DNA from: Paenibacillus sp. Soil787
GTDB taxonomy: Bacteria; Bacillota; Bacilli; Paenibacillales; NBRC-103111
Direction: 5' to 3'
NCBI RefSeq assembly: GCF_001429545.1
Contig: NZ_LMSP01000021.1
Span: forward strand, 1 to 62,358
Length of the DNA stretch: 62,358 bases
Part shown: positions 19,515 through 30,130 of the stretch, piece by piece
Layout of the letters: each line of letters starts with the position of its first letter
Position numbering within the stretch: position 1 is the stretch's first letter
Translations under genes and position numbers: made by a program
The notes under the pieces: generated by a model
What the model was told of the DNA's origin: nothing
Databases searched by the model: none
Seen by the model: the letters and a program-made list of their open reading frames with translations, nothing else

Positions 19515-19883
19515 TTAGATAACTTCTGGAGCCAAGGATACGATCTTCATGAAGTCTCTGTCACGAAGTTCGCGTGCAACTGGTCCAAAGATACGTGTAC
19601 CACGTGGACTTTTATCTTCTTTCACGATAACAGCCGCATTCTCATCGAATGAGATATATGATCCGTCTTTACGGCGAGCACCGCTCTTCGTACGAACGAT
19701 AACTGCTTTAACAACGTCACCTTTTTTGACAACGCCACCTGGTGTTGCTTCTTTTACTGAACAGACGATCAAATCACCAATGTGACCAACGCGACGACCA
19801 GTACCACCCAAAACGCGGATACACATTAATTGTTTCGCACCTGAGTTGTCAGCGACAGCCAAACGAGTAAATGGTTGAATCAT
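19515..19883 (-). CDS. rplN: 50S ribosomal protein L14
   Basis: The 122-residue product [27 protein letters not shown] ends [12 protein letters not shown], matching L14 in length and both ends. L14 forms intersubunit bridges and binds the silencing factor RsfS. It lies between rpsQ and rplX. Confidence 0.97.
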   Translation of the reverse strand: MIQPFTRLAVADNSGAKQLMCIRVLGGTGRRVGHIGDLIVCSVKEATPGGVVKKGDVVKAVIVRTKSGARRKDGSYISFDENAAVIVKEDKSPRGTRIFGPVARELRDRDFMKIVSLAPEVI

Positions 19884-19918
19884 CGTATTCCCTCCTTTCG
19901 GGGTTCATGTCTAGATTA

Positions 19919-20182
19919 TTAGATAACAACGCCAACTTCAGTAATTTCAACCAGTCTCCAGCTTTTATCTTTGGATAATGGTCTAGTTTCACTGATTTTC
20001 ACAGTGTCACCGATTTTAGCTTGGTTGTTTTCGTCATGCGCTTTAAACTTTTTCGTATATTTGATTCTCTTGTGATAGAGATCATGTTTTTTGTAAGTTT
20101 CGACAGCAACAACAATGGTTTTATCCATTTTATCACTGACAACTTTACCGATCAGAACTTTACGATCGTTACGTTCAGCCAT
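19919..20182 (-). CDS. rpsQ: 30S ribosomal protein S17
   Basis: The 87-residue product contains [30 protein letters not shown] and [24 protein letters not shown], the OB-fold signature of S17, a primary 16S rRNA binder. It lies between rpmC (27-base gap) and rplN. Confidence 0.97.
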   Translation of the reverse strand: MAERNDRKVLIGKVVSDKMDKTIVVAVETYKKHDLYHKRIKYTKKFKAHDENNQAKIGDTVKISETRPLSKDKSWRLVEITEVGVVI

Positions 20183-20209
20183 CTAAGGAACCCTCCCTTC
20201 TAGATTTGG

Positions 20210-20407
20210 TTACCCAATCCCCAATTCTCTTTCACGCAAAATAGTCTTGGCACGAGCGATCTCTTTACGCAAATCACGAATTTGAGTCGGGTTGTCCAAT
20301 TGACCAGTAGCTAGTTGAAAACGGAGGTTAAAGAGTTCTTCTTTAAAACCATTAACTTTTTGCTCAATTTCAGCAGTGGTTAAGTTCCGGAATTCACTAC
20401 CCTTCAT
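20210..20407 (-). CDS. rpmC: 50S ribosomal protein L29
   Basis: From the ATG at 20407 the product is 65 residues, [21 protein letters not shown]...[15 protein letters not shown], the two-helix L29 fold at the peptide exit tunnel. A GTG three codons upstream is possible but the ATG gives the usual length. The start overlaps the rplP stop codon, with only a weak GGTGA ribosome binding site, so translation is probably coupled to rplP. Confidence 0.94.
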   Translation of the reverse strand: MKGSEFRNLTTAEIEQKVNGFKEELFNLRFQLATGQLDNPTQIRDLRKEIARAKTILRERELGIG

Positions 20408-20831
20408 TTGCTTCACCGCCTACTTCTTCTCTTTTCACGAATTTCGTTTTGATTGGAAGCTTGTGAGCAGCAAGACGCATCGCTTCACGAGCGACCTCTT
20501 CACTTACACCAGCAAGTTCAAACAAAATTTTACCCGGTTTTACTACTGCTACCCATTTCTCCACGTTACCTTTACCACTACCCATACGGACTTCAAGCGG
20601 CTTTTGTGTAACTGGTTTAGCTGGGAAGATTTTAATCCAAACTTTACCGCCACGTTTGATGTAACGTGTCATGGCAATACGTGCTGCTTCGATTTGACGG
20701 TTGGATACCCAAGCCGGTTCTACCGCTTGCAGACCATATTCGCCAAAAGCTACTTCCGTACCGCCTTTAGCGCGACCTTTCATGTTACCGCGGTGTTCTT
20801 TACGGTGTTTTACACGTTTAGGTACTAACAT
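20397..20831 (-). CDS. rplP: 50S ribosomal protein L16
   Basis: The 144-residue product [24 protein letters not shown]...[27 protein letters not shown] is clearly L16, which organises the A site of the 50S subunit. The PRMGSGKG-like loop reads [20 protein letters not shown]. It follows rpsC by 3 bases and overlaps rpmC. Confidence 0.97.
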   Translation of the reverse strand: MLVPKRVKHRKEHRGNMKGRAKGGTEVAFGEYGLQAVEPAWVSNRQIEAARIAMTRYIKRGGKVWIKIFPAKPVTQKPLEVRMGSGKGNVEKWVAVVKPGKILFELAGVSEEVAREAMRLAAHKLPIKTKFVKREEVGGEANEG

Positions 20832-20834
20832 GAT

Positions 20835-21497
20835 TTAAATTCCTCCTTCCGGCTGAGCCTTTTTCTTAGCTGGCGGAAGCACTTCTCCACGATAAATCCA
20901 TACTTTTACACCGATACGTCCATAAGTAGTGGCTGCTTCAGCAGTACCATAGTCGATATCCGCACGAAGCGTATGAAGTGGAACTGTTCCTTCGCTATAT
21001 CCTTCCGTACGAGCGATCTCAGCACCGCCAAGACGTCCGCTAGTTGCTACTTTAATACCTTTAGCGCCGGATCTCATTGTTCTTTGCATAGCTTGTTTCA
21101 TAGCACGACGGAATGAAACACGACGTTCCAATTGAAGTGCGATAGCTTCAGCTACGAGAATTGCATCAAGATCTGGGCTTTTGATTTCAGAAATGTTGAT
21201 GTGAACTTTTTTATTGGACATACCAGCGATGTAGTTGCGAATAACTTCAACTTCAGCTCCGCCTTTACCAATAACCATTCCTGGTTTAGCAGTATGAATC
21301 GTAACGTTCACACGGTTAGCCGCGCGCTCGATATCGATATGGGAAACTGCTGAGTCTTTAAGTTTATTTTTTAAGTATTCGCGGATTTTGACGTCTTCAA
21401 GCAACAGAGTTCCGAAATCTTTCTCTGCGAACCATTTGGACTCCCAATCACGAATAATACCAATTCTAAAGCCTACCGGGTTTACTTTCTGACCCAC
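20835..21497 (-). CDS. rpsC: 30S ribosomal protein S3
   Basis: The 220-residue product reads (M)[25 protein letters not shown], with a type II KH domain containing [10 protein letters not shown] and the C-terminal domain [16 protein letters not shown]3 lines the mRNA entry channel. The start is GTG at 21497, shortly after AAGGAGGG. It lies between rplV and rplP. Confidence 0.97.
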   Translation of the reverse strand: MGQKVNPVGFRIGIIRDWESKWFAEKDFGTLLLEDVKIREYLKNKLKDSAVSHIDIERAANRVNVTIHTAKPGMVIGKGGAEVEVIRNYIAGMSNKKVHINISEIKSPDLDAILVAEAIALQLERRVSFRRAMKQAMQRTMRSGAKGIKVATSGRLGGAEIARTEGYSEGTVPLHTLRADIDYGTAEAATTYGRIGVKVWIYRGEVLPPAKKKAQPEGGI

Positions 21498-21510
21498 ACG
21501 TTATCCCTCC

Positions 21511-21843
21511 TTATTTTTCAGATACCACGATTGTGATGTGGCTGGTACGTTTTTTGATCGCGCTAGCGCGGCCCATTGCACGTTGTTGGAACCTTTTCAT
21601 TGTAGGTCCTTGGTTAACAAACGTCTCAGATACCACTAATTTATTAGGATCTAATGAATAGTTATGCTCTGCATTGGCAATTGCGGAATTCAATAGTTTC
21701 TCCAGGATTGGAGAAGCTGCTTTAGGTGTGTGACGCAGAATCGCAATCGCTTCGCCTACCGCTTTTCCCCGAATCAAGTCAACAACTAGCTTTGCTTTAC
21801 GAGGAGCAATCCGAGCGTGGTTCAATATTGCTTTAGCTTGCAT
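21511..21843 (-). CDS. rplV: 50S ribosomal protein L22
   Basis: The 110-residue product [27 protein letters not shown] contains the beta-hairpin loop [25 protein letters not shown] that lines the nascent peptide tunnel and where macrolide-resistance mutations occur; it reads as wild type. It lies between rpsS and rpsC. Confidence 0.97.
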   Translation of the reverse strand: MQAKAILNHARIAPRKAKLVVDLIRGKAVGEAIAILRHTPKAASPILEKLLNSAIANAEHNYSLDPNKLVVSETFVNQGPTMKRFQQRAMGRASAIKKRTSHITIVVSEK

Positions 21844-21873
21844 GGTAGTACCTCCTCTCGGTTAAAAATGAAA

Positions 21874-22152
21874 TTAACGTTTTCCGGTTTTCTTGTCGTC
21901 ATCATGACCTTTGTAAGTACGAGTTGGTGCAAATTCACCAAGCTTGTGTCCAACCATATCTTCGGTTACATACACAGGCACGTGTTTTCTTCCATCATAT
22001 ACTCCGAAAGTGTGACCAACGAATTGCGGGTAAATCGTAGAACGACGGGACCACGTTTTGATAACCAGTTTTTTGCTGGAAGTGTTCAAGTCTTCTACTT
22101 TTTTCAGTAAGTATCCATCAATAAATGGACCCTTCTTTAAGCTGCGACCCAT
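21874..22152 (-). CDS. rpsS: 30S ribosomal protein S19
   Basis: The 92-residue product [20 protein letters not shown]...[30 protein letters not shown] is a standard S19, located in the 30S head and bridging to 5S rRNA contacts. It follows rplB after an 84-base gap that holds a long hairpin. Confidence 0.97.
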   Translation of the reverse strand: MGRSLKKGPFIDGYLLKKVEDLNTSSKKLVIKTWSRRSTIYPQFVGHTFGVYDGRKHVPVYVTEDMVGHKLGEFAPTRTYKGHDDDKKTGKR

Positions 22153-22195
22153 GGGTGTTCCTCCCTTCCTTGAACCTCAAGAAAATTCATATATC

Positions 22196-22235
22196 CGTGA
22201 TAAATTGAACGTACATTGCGGTTCATTTTATCGTG
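22196..22235. repeat. 15-bp imperfect hairpin between rplB and rpsS
   Basis: CGTGATAAATTGAAC and GTTCATTTTATCGTG can pair around a 10-base loop, directly after the rplB stop. No T run follows on the minus strand, so it does not look like a terminator. It could act as an RNA processing or stabilising structure, or be a small mobile hairpin. Confidence 0.45.
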
Positions 22236-22236
22236 A

Positions 22237-23067
22237 TTACTTCGTACGGCGACGTACAATGTATTTATCGGAAGCTTTGCCTTTTTTACGAGTTTTGAAA
22301 CCAAGCGTCGGTTTACCCCATGGTGACATAGGTGATTTACGTCCGATTGGTGCACGTCCTTCACCACCACCGTGTGGGTGGTCATTCGGGTTCATTACAA
22401 CCCCACGAACTTGTGGACGATTGCCTTTCCAACGATTACGTCCCGCTTTACCGATTTTCACGAGCTCGTGATCTTCGTTACCAACAGAACCGATTGTTGC
22501 GCGGCAAACTTTAAGGACTTTACGAACTTCACCAGATGAAAGGCGAATAGTTACGTAAGTTTCTTCTTTACCAAGAAGTTGAGCTTCCGTACCGGCAGCG
22601 CGCACTAGTTGTGCACCTTTACCAGGCTTCAACTCGATGTTGTGGATAACTGTACCAACTGGAATGTTTTCCAATGGAAGAGCGTTACCTACTTTGATAT
22701 CTGCTTGTGGTCCAGAAACGATACGATCGTCCACTTTAAGACCTTTAGGAGCGATGATGTATTTCTTCTCGCCATCCGCATAATGAATCAATGCGATGTT
22801 CGCGGAACGGTTAGGATCGTACTCAACTGTAGCAACGCGTCCTGGTATTCCATCTTTAGTACGTTTGAAATCGATAATACGGTATTTACGCTTATGTCCA
22901 CCACCATGGTGACGAACCGTAATTTTACCTTGGTTGTTACGACCAGCATGCTTGAACAAAGGAGCAAGCAAGGATTTCTCCGGTGTTGATGTTGTGATTT
23001 CTTCAAAAGTAGAAACCGACATCGCACGTCGAGCTGGTGAGGTTGGTTTATATTTTTTAATTGGCAC
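22237..23067 (-). CDS. rplB: 50S ribosomal protein L2
   Basis: The 276-residue product begins [20 protein letters not shown] and contains the peptidyl-transferase-proximal [39 protein letters not shown] region, with the conserved His. L2 is needed for subunit association. It lies between rplW and rpsS. Confidence 0.97.
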   Translation of the reverse strand: MPIKKYKPTSPARRAMSVSTFEEITTSTPEKSLLAPLFKHAGRNNQGKITVRHHGGGHKRKYRIIDFKRTKDGIPGRVATVEYDPNRSANIALIHYADGEKKYIIAPKGLKVDDRIVSGPQADIKVGNALPLENIPVGTVIHNIELKPGKGAQLVRAAGTEAQLLGKEETYVTIRLSSGEVRKVLKVCRATIGSVGNEDHELVKIGKAGRNRWKGNRPQVRGVVMNPNDHPHGGGEGRAPIGRKSPMSPWGKPTLGFKTRKKGKASDKYIVRRRTK

Positions 23068-23098
23068 TCTGATTTCCTCCTTACTTCAAGAGATAGGG

Positions 23099-23389
23099 TT
23101 ATACTGATTCAAAGAATTCCAATTCTTTGCTTTCTGCGCTTAGGGACACGATAGCTTTCTTCCAGATGGAAGTATAACCGGAGTGTTTGCCATAACGTTT
23201 AGGCTTAGCAGGCATTCTGAGTGTGTTTACATTTGTAACTTTTACTTTGAAGATAGCTTCAATAGCTTGTTTAATTTCTGTTTTGTTAGCGCGTAGATCC
23301 ACTTCGAAAACATACTTTTTGTTAGCCATTAGGTCGCTTGTACGCTCAGTGATGATCGGGCGCTTGATAATGTCGCGTGGATTTTTCAT
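23099..23389 (-). CDS. rplW: 50S ribosomal protein L23
   Basis: The 96-residue product [47 protein letters not shown] is typical L23, which sits at the tunnel exit and docks trigger factor and SRP. Its ATG overlaps the rplD stop by four bases, so the two are translationally coupled. Confidence 0.97.
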   Translation of the reverse strand: MKNPRDIIKRPIITERTSDLMANKKYVFEVDLRANKTEIKQAIEAIFKVKVTNVNTLRMPAKPKRYGKHSGYTSIWKKAIVSLSAESKELEFFESV

Positions 23390-24012
23390 TGTGCAAGCAC
23401 CTCCTCAACTTTCTGTACAGCTTCTTGTGTAATGATCAATTTATCATACAACATGACATCAAGAACATTAACTCCATCAGCAGCAACAAATTTCACACCT
23501 GGGATATTACGAGCAGATAAAGCAACATTGGAGTCGTTAGCAACGCCTACAACTAATACTTTACGGTCTACTTTCAGGTTGTTCAAAATAGCTACGAAGT
23601 CTTTCGTTTTTGGAGCGTTCAATTGAAGCTGATCCAATACGATCAAGTTGTTATCGATAAGTTTCGAGGACAAAGCGGATTTGATCGCTAAGCGACGAAC
23701 TTTTCTAGGCAATTTGAAACCATAGCTGCGAGGTGTCGGTCCGAATACGGTACCGCCGCCTTTCCACTGTGGAGCACGAATACTACCTTGACGCGCACGA
23801 CCTGTACCTTTTTGTTTCCAAGGTTTACGACCACCGCCGCGAACTTCCGAACGACCTTTTGTTTTGTGTGTTCCTTGACGCACAGCTGCTTGTTGCAAAA
23901 GAACAGCTTCGTGAATCGCGTGAACGTGAGGCTCAATTCCGAAAACAACGTCAGACAGTTCAACTTCTCCTACCTGAGCACCTGTTACATTATATAAAGC
24001 TACTTTTGGCAT
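23386..24012 (-). CDS. rplD: 50S ribosomal protein L4
   Basis: The 208-residue product [21 protein letters not shown] contains the tunnel loop [43 protein letters not shown]4 is an assembly initiator and regulates the S10 operon in E. coli. It lies between rplC and rplW. Confidence 0.97.
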   Translation of the reverse strand: MPKVALYNVTGAQVGEVELSDVVFGIEPHVHAIHEAVLLQQAAVRQGTHKTKGRSEVRGGGRKPWKQKGTGRARQGSIRAPQWKGGGTVFGPTPRSYGFKLPRKVRRLAIKSALSSKLIDNNLIVLDQLQLNAPKTKDFVAILNNLKVDRKVLVVGVANDSNVALSARNIPGVKFVAADGVNVLDVMLYDKLIITQEAVQKVEEVLAQ

Positions 24013-24028
24013 CTGTCTTCCTCCTTTC

Positions 24029-24652
24029 TTACTTTTTCACAGCAGACTTCACGCTAACGTAGCTGTTTTTAGGACCCGGAATGGAACCTTTAACTAGCAA
24101 TACATTACGCTCAGCATCTACTTTAATGATTTGAAGATTTTGCAAAGTTACTGTTTCGTTACCCATGTGCCCTGGCAATTTCTTACCTTTAGGTACGCGG
24201 TTTGCTTGAATGGAACCCATGGAACCTGGTCCGCGGTGATAACGTGATCCGTGAGCCATCGGGCCTGTGGATTGGTTATGTCTTTTGATGTTACCTTGGA
24301 AACCTTTACCTTTGGAAGTACCCGTTACATCAACGAATTCGCCCTCTGTGAACAGATCTGCTTTCAGTTCTTGACCAACTTCATAGTCACCCAACTGAAT
24401 GCCACGAATTTCTTTAACGTAGCGCTTAGGCGTTGCCCCTGCTTTTTTCGCATGGCCAAGCTCTGGTTTAATGATTCTGCTAGCTTTAACATCATCAAAA
24501 CCGATTTGGATCGACTCATATCCGTCGTTATCCACATCTTTCTTTTGCAGCACCACACATGGTCCCGCTTGAATGACAGTTACCGGAACTACATTACCCT
24601 CCGGAGTAAACAACTGTGTCATCCCAAGTTTTTTTCCTAAGATACCTTTCAT
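24029..24652 (-). CDS. rplC: 50S ribosomal protein L3
   Basis: The 207-residue product starts [34 protein letters not shown] and contains the peptidyl-transferase-facing loop [29 protein letters not shown] chose the ATG at 24652, about 7 bases after GAGGT; the GTG three codons upstream is part of that site. It follows rpsJ. Confidence 0.97.
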   Translation of the reverse strand: MKGILGKKLGMTQLFTPEGNVVPVTVIQAGPCVVLQKKDVDNDGYESIQIGFDDVKASRIIKPELGHAKKAGATPKRYVKEIRGIQLGDYEVGQELKADLFTEGEFVDVTGTSKGKGFQGNIKRHNQSTGPMAHGSRYHRGPGSMGSIQANRVPKGKKLPGHMGNETVTLQNLQIIKVDAERNVLLVKGSIPGPKNSYVSVKSAVKK

Positions 24653-24697
24653 CGTTGACACCTCATTTCCTTCCTAAACGTTCATTCTATAGTTGTT

Positions 24698-25114
<417 letters not shown>

Positions 25115-25144
25115 TCATCGCAACGTCACAGACCAACGTTTTAT

Positions 25145-25173
25145 ATTATATAAAATTTGAAAACGAAATGCAA
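25145..25173 (-). promoter_or_regulatory. S10-spc-alpha operon promoter
   Basis: On the minus strand, -35 TTGCAT (25168-25173) and a consensus -10 TATAAT (25145-25150) are 17 bases apart. It lies between the tuf terminator and rpsJ and probably drives rpsJ through rplQ. Confidence 0.75.
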
Positions 25174-25194
25174 GCGAAATTTTAGGCAAATGCA

Positions 25195-25230
25195 TAAAAA
25201 AAACACCCATCGCCTAAACGATGAGTGTTT
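25195..25230 (-). terminator. terminator after tuf
   Basis: Minus-strand 12-base-pair stem AAACACTCATCG / CGATGGGTGTTT with a six-base loop, followed by a run of T. It closes the str operon just before the S10 promoter. Confidence 0.88.
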
Positions 25231-25246
25231 CTTCTATTTATAGGTA

Positions 25247-26437
25247 TTACTTTTGAATTGTTGCAACCGCGCCCGCACCAACTGTACGTCCGCCTTCACG
25301 AATCGCGAAGCGTGTTCCTTCTTCGATTGCGATTGGGTTGATCAGTTCAACAGTAACAGTGATGTTATCACCAGGCATAACCATCTCTGTACCTTCTGGA
25401 AGGGAGATGATACCCGTTACGTCAGTTGTACGGAAGTAGAACTGTGGACGGTAACCTGTGAAGAAAGGCTTATGACGGCCACCCTCTTCTTTAGTTAGAA
25501 CGTAGATTTGTGCTGTGAAGTTCGTGTGTGGTTTAACTGAACCTGGTTTCGCAAGAACTTGTCCACGCTCGATATCTTTACGGTCTACACCACGAAGCAA
25601 TGCTCCAATGTTGTCACCAGCTTGAGCGGAATCAAGCAATTTACGGAACATCTCTACACCAGTTACGATGCATTTACGAGTTTCTTCAGCGATACCAACG
25701 ATTTCAACTTCTTCTTGTACTTTAACAGTACCACGCTCAACACGACCAGTTGCAACTGTTCCACGACCAGTGATTGAGAATACATCCTCAACTGGCATAA
25801 GGAAAGGCTTGTCAGTTTGACGCTCAGGAGTTGGGATATAAGTATCAACTTGTTCGAACAACTCGATGATTTTGTCAGCCCAAGGACCTTCTGGGTTAGC
25901 AAGAGCTTCACGAGCTGCACCGCGGATGATTGGAGTATCATCGCCTGGGAACTCATATTCGTTAAGAAGGTCGCGAACTTCCATCTCAACCAATTCAAGC
26001 AACTCTTCGTCTTCAACCATATCACATTTGTTAAGGAAAACTACGATGTAAGGTACGCCTACTTGACGGGAAAGAAGGATGTGCTCACGAGTTTGCGGCA
26101 TAGGGCCGTCAGCTGCGGATACAACCAAGATCGCTCCGTCCATTTGAGCAGCACCAGTGATCATGTTTTTAACATAGTCAGCATGTCCAGGGCAGTCAAC
26201 GTGTGCGTAGTGACGGTTAGGTGTTTCGTACTCAACGTGAGCTGTGGAGATTGTGATACCGCGCTCGCGCTCTTCTGGTGCTTTATCGATTTGGTCGAAT
26301 GCTACTGCAGCTCCACCGTATCTTTTGGACAATACAGTTGTAATAGCAGCTGTCAAAGTTGTTTTACCATGGTCAACGTGACCGATAGTACCGATGTTAA
26401 CATGCGGTTTGTTACGTTCAAATTTAGCCTTTGCCAT
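25247..26437 (-). CDS. tuf: elongation factor Tu
   Basis: EF-Tu delivers aminoacyl-tRNA to the ribosome A site. The 396-residue product has the G motifs [21 protein letters not shown] and NKCDMV, and the switch region [14 protein letters not shown]. It begins [22 protein letters not shown]. Domains II and III follow with standard length. AGGAGG precedes the ATG. It follows fusA by 39 bases and is the last gene of the str operon. Confidence 0.98.
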   Translation of the reverse strand: MAKAKFERNKPHVNIGTIGHVDHGKTTLTAAITTVLSKRYGGAAVAFDQIDKAPEERERGITISTAHVEYETPNRHYAHVDCPGHADYVKNMITGAAQMDGAILVVSAADGPMPQTREHILLSRQVGVPYIVVFLNKCDMVEDEELLELVEMEVRDLLNEYEFPGDDTPIIRGAAREALANPEGPWADKIIELFEQVDTYIPTPERQTDKPFLMPVEDVFSITGRGTVATGRVERGTVKVQEEVEIVGIAEETRKCIVTGVEMFRKLLDSAQAGDNIGALLRGVDRKDIERGQVLAKPGSVKPHTNFTAQIYVLTKEEGGRHKPFFTGYRPQFYFRTTDVTGIISLPEGTEMVMPGDNITVTVELINPIAIEEGTRFAIREGGRTVGAGAVATIQK

Positions 26438-26476
26438 TTTAAACGATTCCTCCTTAGAGTGACTAATAGTTTTATA

Positions 26477-28552
26477 TTAAGCGCCTTTGCCTTTTGCAAT
26501 GATTTCTTCTGCAATGGACTTAGGTACTTCTTCATAATGTGAAAGTTCCATGGAGTAAACACCACGGCCTTGTGTTCTTGAACGAAGTGTTGTGGAATAT
26601 CCAAACATTTCGGACAAAGGCACCTTAGCACGGATGATTTGCGCGCCATGACGGTTATCCATACCTTCGATACGTCCACGACGGGAGTTAAGGTCACCCA
26701 TAACATCGCCCATGTACTCTTCTGGTACAGTAACTTCAACCTTCATGATTGGCTCAAGAAGAACCGGTTTACATTTTTCTTTAGCAGCTTTAAGTGCCAT
26801 GGAACCCGCGATTTTGAACGCCATTTCATTGGAGTCAACATCATGGTAAGAGCCATCGACAACTGTAGCTTTGATATCCACGAGCGGGAATCCTGCGATT
26901 ACACCGTTTTTCATGGACTCTTCGATACCAGCTTGAATAGGTGCGATATATTCTCTTGGAATAGATCCGCCCACTACTTTGCTTTCGAAAATGAAACCTG
27001 TACCAGCTTCTTGAGGTTCAAACTCAACCCAACAATGTCCGTATTGACCACGACCACCGGATTGACGAACGAATTTACCCTCAACTTTAGCTGCTGCACG
27101 GAACGTTTCACGGTAAGCAACTTGTGGTTTACCTACATTGGTTTCTACTTTGAACTCGCGAAGCATACGGTCAACGAGGATCTCAAGGTGAAGCTCACCC
27201 ATACCAGCGATGATCGTTTGTCCGGTTTCTTCGTCTGTGGAAGCACGGAAAGTCGGATCTTCTTCAGCAAGCTTTTGCAATGCGATACCCATTTTATCTT
27301 GGTCGGCTTTCGTCTTCGGTTCAACAGCAAGCTGGATAACCGGTTCAGGGAAGACCATTTTCTCAAGAATAACTGGATTTTTCTCATCACAAAGTGTATC
27401 ACCAGTCGTTGTATCTTTCAATCCAACGGCCGCGGCGATGTCACCAGCGTATACAATGCTGATTTCTTGACGGCTGTTCGCATGCATTTGCAGGATACGA
27501 CCAACGCGCTCACGCTTGCCTTTCGTTGCGTTAACAACGTAGGAACCGGAGTTCAAGGTACCAGAGTAAACACGGAAGAACGTTAGACGACCAACGAAAG
27601 GATCCGTCATGATTTTGAATGCAAGTGCTGAGAAAGGTTGATCATCAGCAGACTTACGAACCACTTCAGTACCGTCGTCAAGCACACCTTTAATGTCAGG
27701 TACATCAAGAGGTGATGGCAGGTAACTAATTACCGCATCCAACATCAATTGAACACCTTTGTTTCTGTAAGAAGACCCTACGATAACCGGGAAGATTTTC
27801 ACTTCACAGACACCTTTACGCAGAGCTGCTTTGATTTCGTCAACAGAAATTTCTTCGCCTTCAAGATACTTCATTGTAAGCTCTTCATCGAGCTCAGCAA
27901 CTTTCTCAATCAATTCCAAACGAAGTTCTGCAACTTGATCTTTGAACTCAGCAGGAATTTCGATTTTCTCGATATCCTTACCAAGATCGTCTTTGTACAT
28001 ATAAGCAACTTCATCAACCAAGTCAATGATGCCTTTGAATTCATTCTCAGCACCGATTGGAAGTTGAATAGCTACTGCATTTGCACCAAGTTTTTGACGC
28101 ATCGATTCAACAACTTGCAAGAAGTCTGCACCGATGATGTCCATTTTGTTTACGTAAGCAATACGTGGAACGTTGTATTTATCAGCTTGTCTCCAAACTG
28201 TTTCCGATTGAGGCTCAACGCCCTCTTTCGCACTAAATACACCAACTGCTCCATCCAACACACGAAGGGAACGCTCTACCTCAACGGTAAAGTCAACGTG
28301 TCCCGGGGTATCAATAATATTGATGCGGTGACCTTCCCATTGCGCAGTTGTAGCGGCGGAAGTAATCGTGATTCCGCGCTCTTGTTCCTGTTCCATCCAG
28401 TCCATCGTAGCTGCACCTTCGTGCACTTCTCCGATTTTGTGAACTTTACCAGTATAGTAAAGAATGCGCTCTGTTGTTGTCGTTTTACCAGCATCGATAT
28501 GAGCCATGATCCCGATATTACGTGTGTTTTTTAAGGAGAACTCTCTAGCCAT
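26477..28552 (-). CDS. fusA: elongation factor G
   Basis: EF-G drives translocation and, with RRF, ribosome recycling. The 691-residue product begins [35 protein letters not shown] and carries DTPGHVDF and [10 protein letters not shown]. Domain IV has the tip region [17 protein letters not shown]. Length and domain order are standard. It lies between rpsG and tuf. Long open frames on the opposite strand here reflect codon bias of the gene. Confidence 0.98.
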   Translation of the reverse strand: MAREFSLKNTRNIGIMAHIDAGKTTTTERILYYTGKVHKIGEVHEGAATMDWMEQEQERGITITSAATTAQWEGHRINIIDTPGHVDFTVEVERSLRVLDGAVGVFSAKEGVEPQSETVWRQADKYNVPRIAYVNKMDIIGADFLQVVESMRQKLGANAVAIQLPIGAENEFKGIIDLVDEVAYMYKDDLGKDIEKIEIPAEFKDQVAELRLELIEKVAELDEELTMKYLEGEEISVDEIKAALRKGVCEVKIFPVIVGSSYRNKGVQLMLDAVISYLPSPLDVPDIKGVLDDGTEVVRKSADDQPFSALAFKIMTDPFVGRLTFFRVYSGTLNSGSYVVNATKGKRERVGRILQMHANSRQEISIVYAGDIAAAVGLKDTTTGDTLCDEKNPVILEKMVFPEPVIQLAVEPKTKADQDKMGIALQKLAEEDPTFRASTDEETGQTIIAGMGELHLEILVDRMLREFKVETNVGKPQVAYRETFRAAAKVEGKFVRQSGGRGQYGHCWVEFEPQEAGTGFIFESKVVGGSIPREYIAPIQAGIEESMKNGVIAGFPLVDIKATVVDGSYHDVDSNEMAFKIAGSMALKAAKEKCKPVLLEPIMKVEVTVPEEYMGDVMGDLNSRRGRIEGMDNRHGAQIIRAKVPLSEMFGYSTTLRSRTQGRGVYSMELSHYEEVPKSIAEEIIAKGKGA

Positions 28553-28590
28553 AGGTCGTTATGTCTCCTTTCTGATATTAATTTAGAATT

Positions 28591-29061
28591 CTACCAACGA
28601 TAGTGAGCGAATGCTTTATTAGCTTCAGCCATTTTGTGTGTATCTTCACGTTTCTTAACGGAAGAGCCTGTGCTGTTGCTAGCATCGATGATTTCATAAG
28701 CCAATCTTTCTTCCATCGTCTTCTCACCACGTAGACGTGAGTAGTTAACCAACCAACGCAAGCCTAATGTCGAACGACGATCAGGTCTTACTTCGATAGG
28801 TACTTGATAGTTTGCTCCACCAACACGGCGAGCTTTAACTTCTAGTACTGGCATAATGTTTTTGATTGCAGCTTCAAACACTTCCATCGGCTCTTTACCT
28901 GTACGATCTTTCACGAGGTTAAAAGCGTTGTATAGAATGGTTTGTGCTACCCCTCTTTTTCCATCAACCATAATGCGATTGATAAGACGAGTAACTAGTT
29001 TGCTATTATAAATTGGATCTGGCAATACGTCTCTGCGAGTAACTGGACCTTTACGAGGCAT
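28591..29061 (-). CDS. rpsG: 30S ribosomal protein S7
   Basis: The 156-residue product [40 protein letters not shown] is a typical bacterial S7, the primary assembly protein of the 30S head, with the beta-hairpin segment [15 protein letters not shown] at the E site. It lies 44 bases after rpsL. Confidence 0.97.
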   Translation of the reverse strand: MPRKGPVTRRDVLPDPIYNSKLVTRLINRIMVDGKRGVAQTILYNAFNLVKDRTGKEPMEVFEAAIKNIMPVLEVKARRVGGANYQVPIEVRPDRRSTLGLRWLVNYSRLRGEKTMEERLAYEIIDASNSTGSSVKKREDTHKMAEANKAFAHYRW

Positions 29062-29105
29062 AGTTATCCCCCTTTCTTATAAGAATCATCCCTGATTATT
29101 ATCTC

Positions 29106-29525
29106 TTATTTTTTAACTTTCGGACGTTTTGTACCGTATTTGGAACGGGATTGCTTGCGGTTGTTAACACCGGAAGTATCCAGCGCGCCACGCACGATGT
29201 GATAACGTACCCCTGGAAGATCTTTAATTCTACCTCCACGGATCAATACAACACTGTGTTCTTGCAGGTTGTGACCGATACCTGGAATGTAAGCTGTCAC
29301 CTCTACGCGGTTCGTTAAACGAACACGTGCATATTTACGAAGTGCGGAGTTAGGCTTCTTAGGAGTCATAGTACCTACACGCGTGCAGACACCACGTTTT
29401 TGAGGTGCACTCAAATCCGTTGCTTCTCTTTTCAAAGCGTTAAAACCTTTTTGCAAAGCTGGTGATTTTGACTTATCCACCTTCGCTTGACGACCTTTAC
29501 GTACTAGTTGGTTAATTGTTGGCAT
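29106..29525 (-). CDS. rpsL: 30S ribosomal protein S12
   Basis: The 139-residue product contains the decoding-site segments [26 protein letters not shown] and [15 protein letters not shown]. The key streptomycin-region residues (Lys in TPKKPNS and the second Lys-bearing [13 protein letters not shown] loop) read as wild type. It lies between rplGB and rpsG in the str operon, preceded by a roughly 160-base gap with several small inverted repeats. Confidence 0.97.
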   Translation of the reverse strand: MPTINQLVRKGRQAKVDKSKSPALQKGFNALKREATDLSAPQKRGVCTRVGTMTPKKPNSALRKYARVRLTNRVEVTAYIPGIGHNLQEHSVVLIRGGRIKDLPGVRYHIVRGALDTSGVNNRKQSRSKYGTKRPKVKK

Positions 29526-29688
29526 ATCGCCACCTCCTCCCTACATTCATAACATGATGTTCTTCTTGCAAGCCCACAGATCCAGGCGAGTCATAAATGA
29601 GCAAAGAGAAAGTCCTTGCCATGGATAGCTGCAAAAAGTCACATGAACTTATATAAGCTATAGCCACTAACAAAAACATCTTTAGCGT

Positions 29689-29940
29689 TTATTCATTTAC
29701 AACAGCTGCTACCGCAGCTCCAACTTCAATTCCACATGCTTTACCTAGCATTTTCATAGAATCTACATAGGTAACAGGTACACCCTTCTGCGTACAGAGA
29801 GTTACCAGATTTATCGTCAATCGCGGATCTGCATCTTTGGAAACAAAAACTTCGACTGCCTTACCTTGTTCGACTATTTTTGTAACTTTCTTCGTACCTA
29901 CACTTATATTCTTCGCCTGTTTGACTTTATCATAAGACAT
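29689..29940 (-). CDS. rplGB: L7Ae-family ribosomal protein (YbxF type)
   Basis: The 83-residue product has the L7Ae/L30e/S12e fold pattern, with GTKKVTKIVEQGKAVEVFVSKDADPRLTINLVTLCTQKGVPVTYVDSMKMLGKACGIEVGAA. Such proteins recognise kink-turn RNA; B. subtilis YbxF occupies this same place between rpoC and rpsL and associates with ribosomes. It is first in the str operon, with a strong promoter upstream and GGGGGTG before the ATG. Confidence 0.9.
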   Translation of the reverse strand: MSYDKVKQAKNISVGTKKVTKIVEQGKAVEVFVSKDADPRLTINLVTLCTQKGVPVTYVDSMKMLGKACGIEVGAAVAAVVNE

Positions 29941-29993
29941 AAGGCACCCCCTTCAAAGAAAAGGAAAGAATATCGACTTAGGCACACTACGAT

Positions 29994-30022
29994 ATATTAG
30001 CACTTTGAACTTCGGGTGTCAA
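29994..30022 (-). promoter_or_regulatory. str operon promoter
   Basis: On the minus strand, a consensus -35 TTGACA (30017-30022) and -10 TAATAT (29994-29999) are 17 bases apart. It lies between the rpoC terminator and rplGB and probably drives rplGB-rpsL-rpsG-fusA-tuf. Confidence 0.8.
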
Positions 30023-30073
30023 GGAATAATCTCTAATATTTTATTATTCTTACTAGATTAGCAAATGTAAATC

Positions 30074-30112
30074 AAAAGGGACAGCCTCCTTCATTGTGAA
30101 GTGGCTATCCCT
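30074..30112 (-). terminator. terminator after rpoC
   Basis: Minus-strand stem AGGGATAGCCACTTC / GAAGGAGGCTGTCCCT with a five-base loop, followed by TTTTGATTT. It closes the rpoB-rpoC unit. Confidence 0.75.
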
Positions 30113-30130
30113 CATGATTACATAGTTAAT

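Noticed and set aside
26639..27586. 315-codon open frame on the plus strand opposite fusA
   Set aside because: It is fully antisense to a clear EF-G gene, has no ribosome binding site, and its sequence is Cys/Phe/Thr-rich in the way of antisense shadows of highly expressed genes. The same holds for frames opposite tuf (25817-26542) and at 27749-28534.
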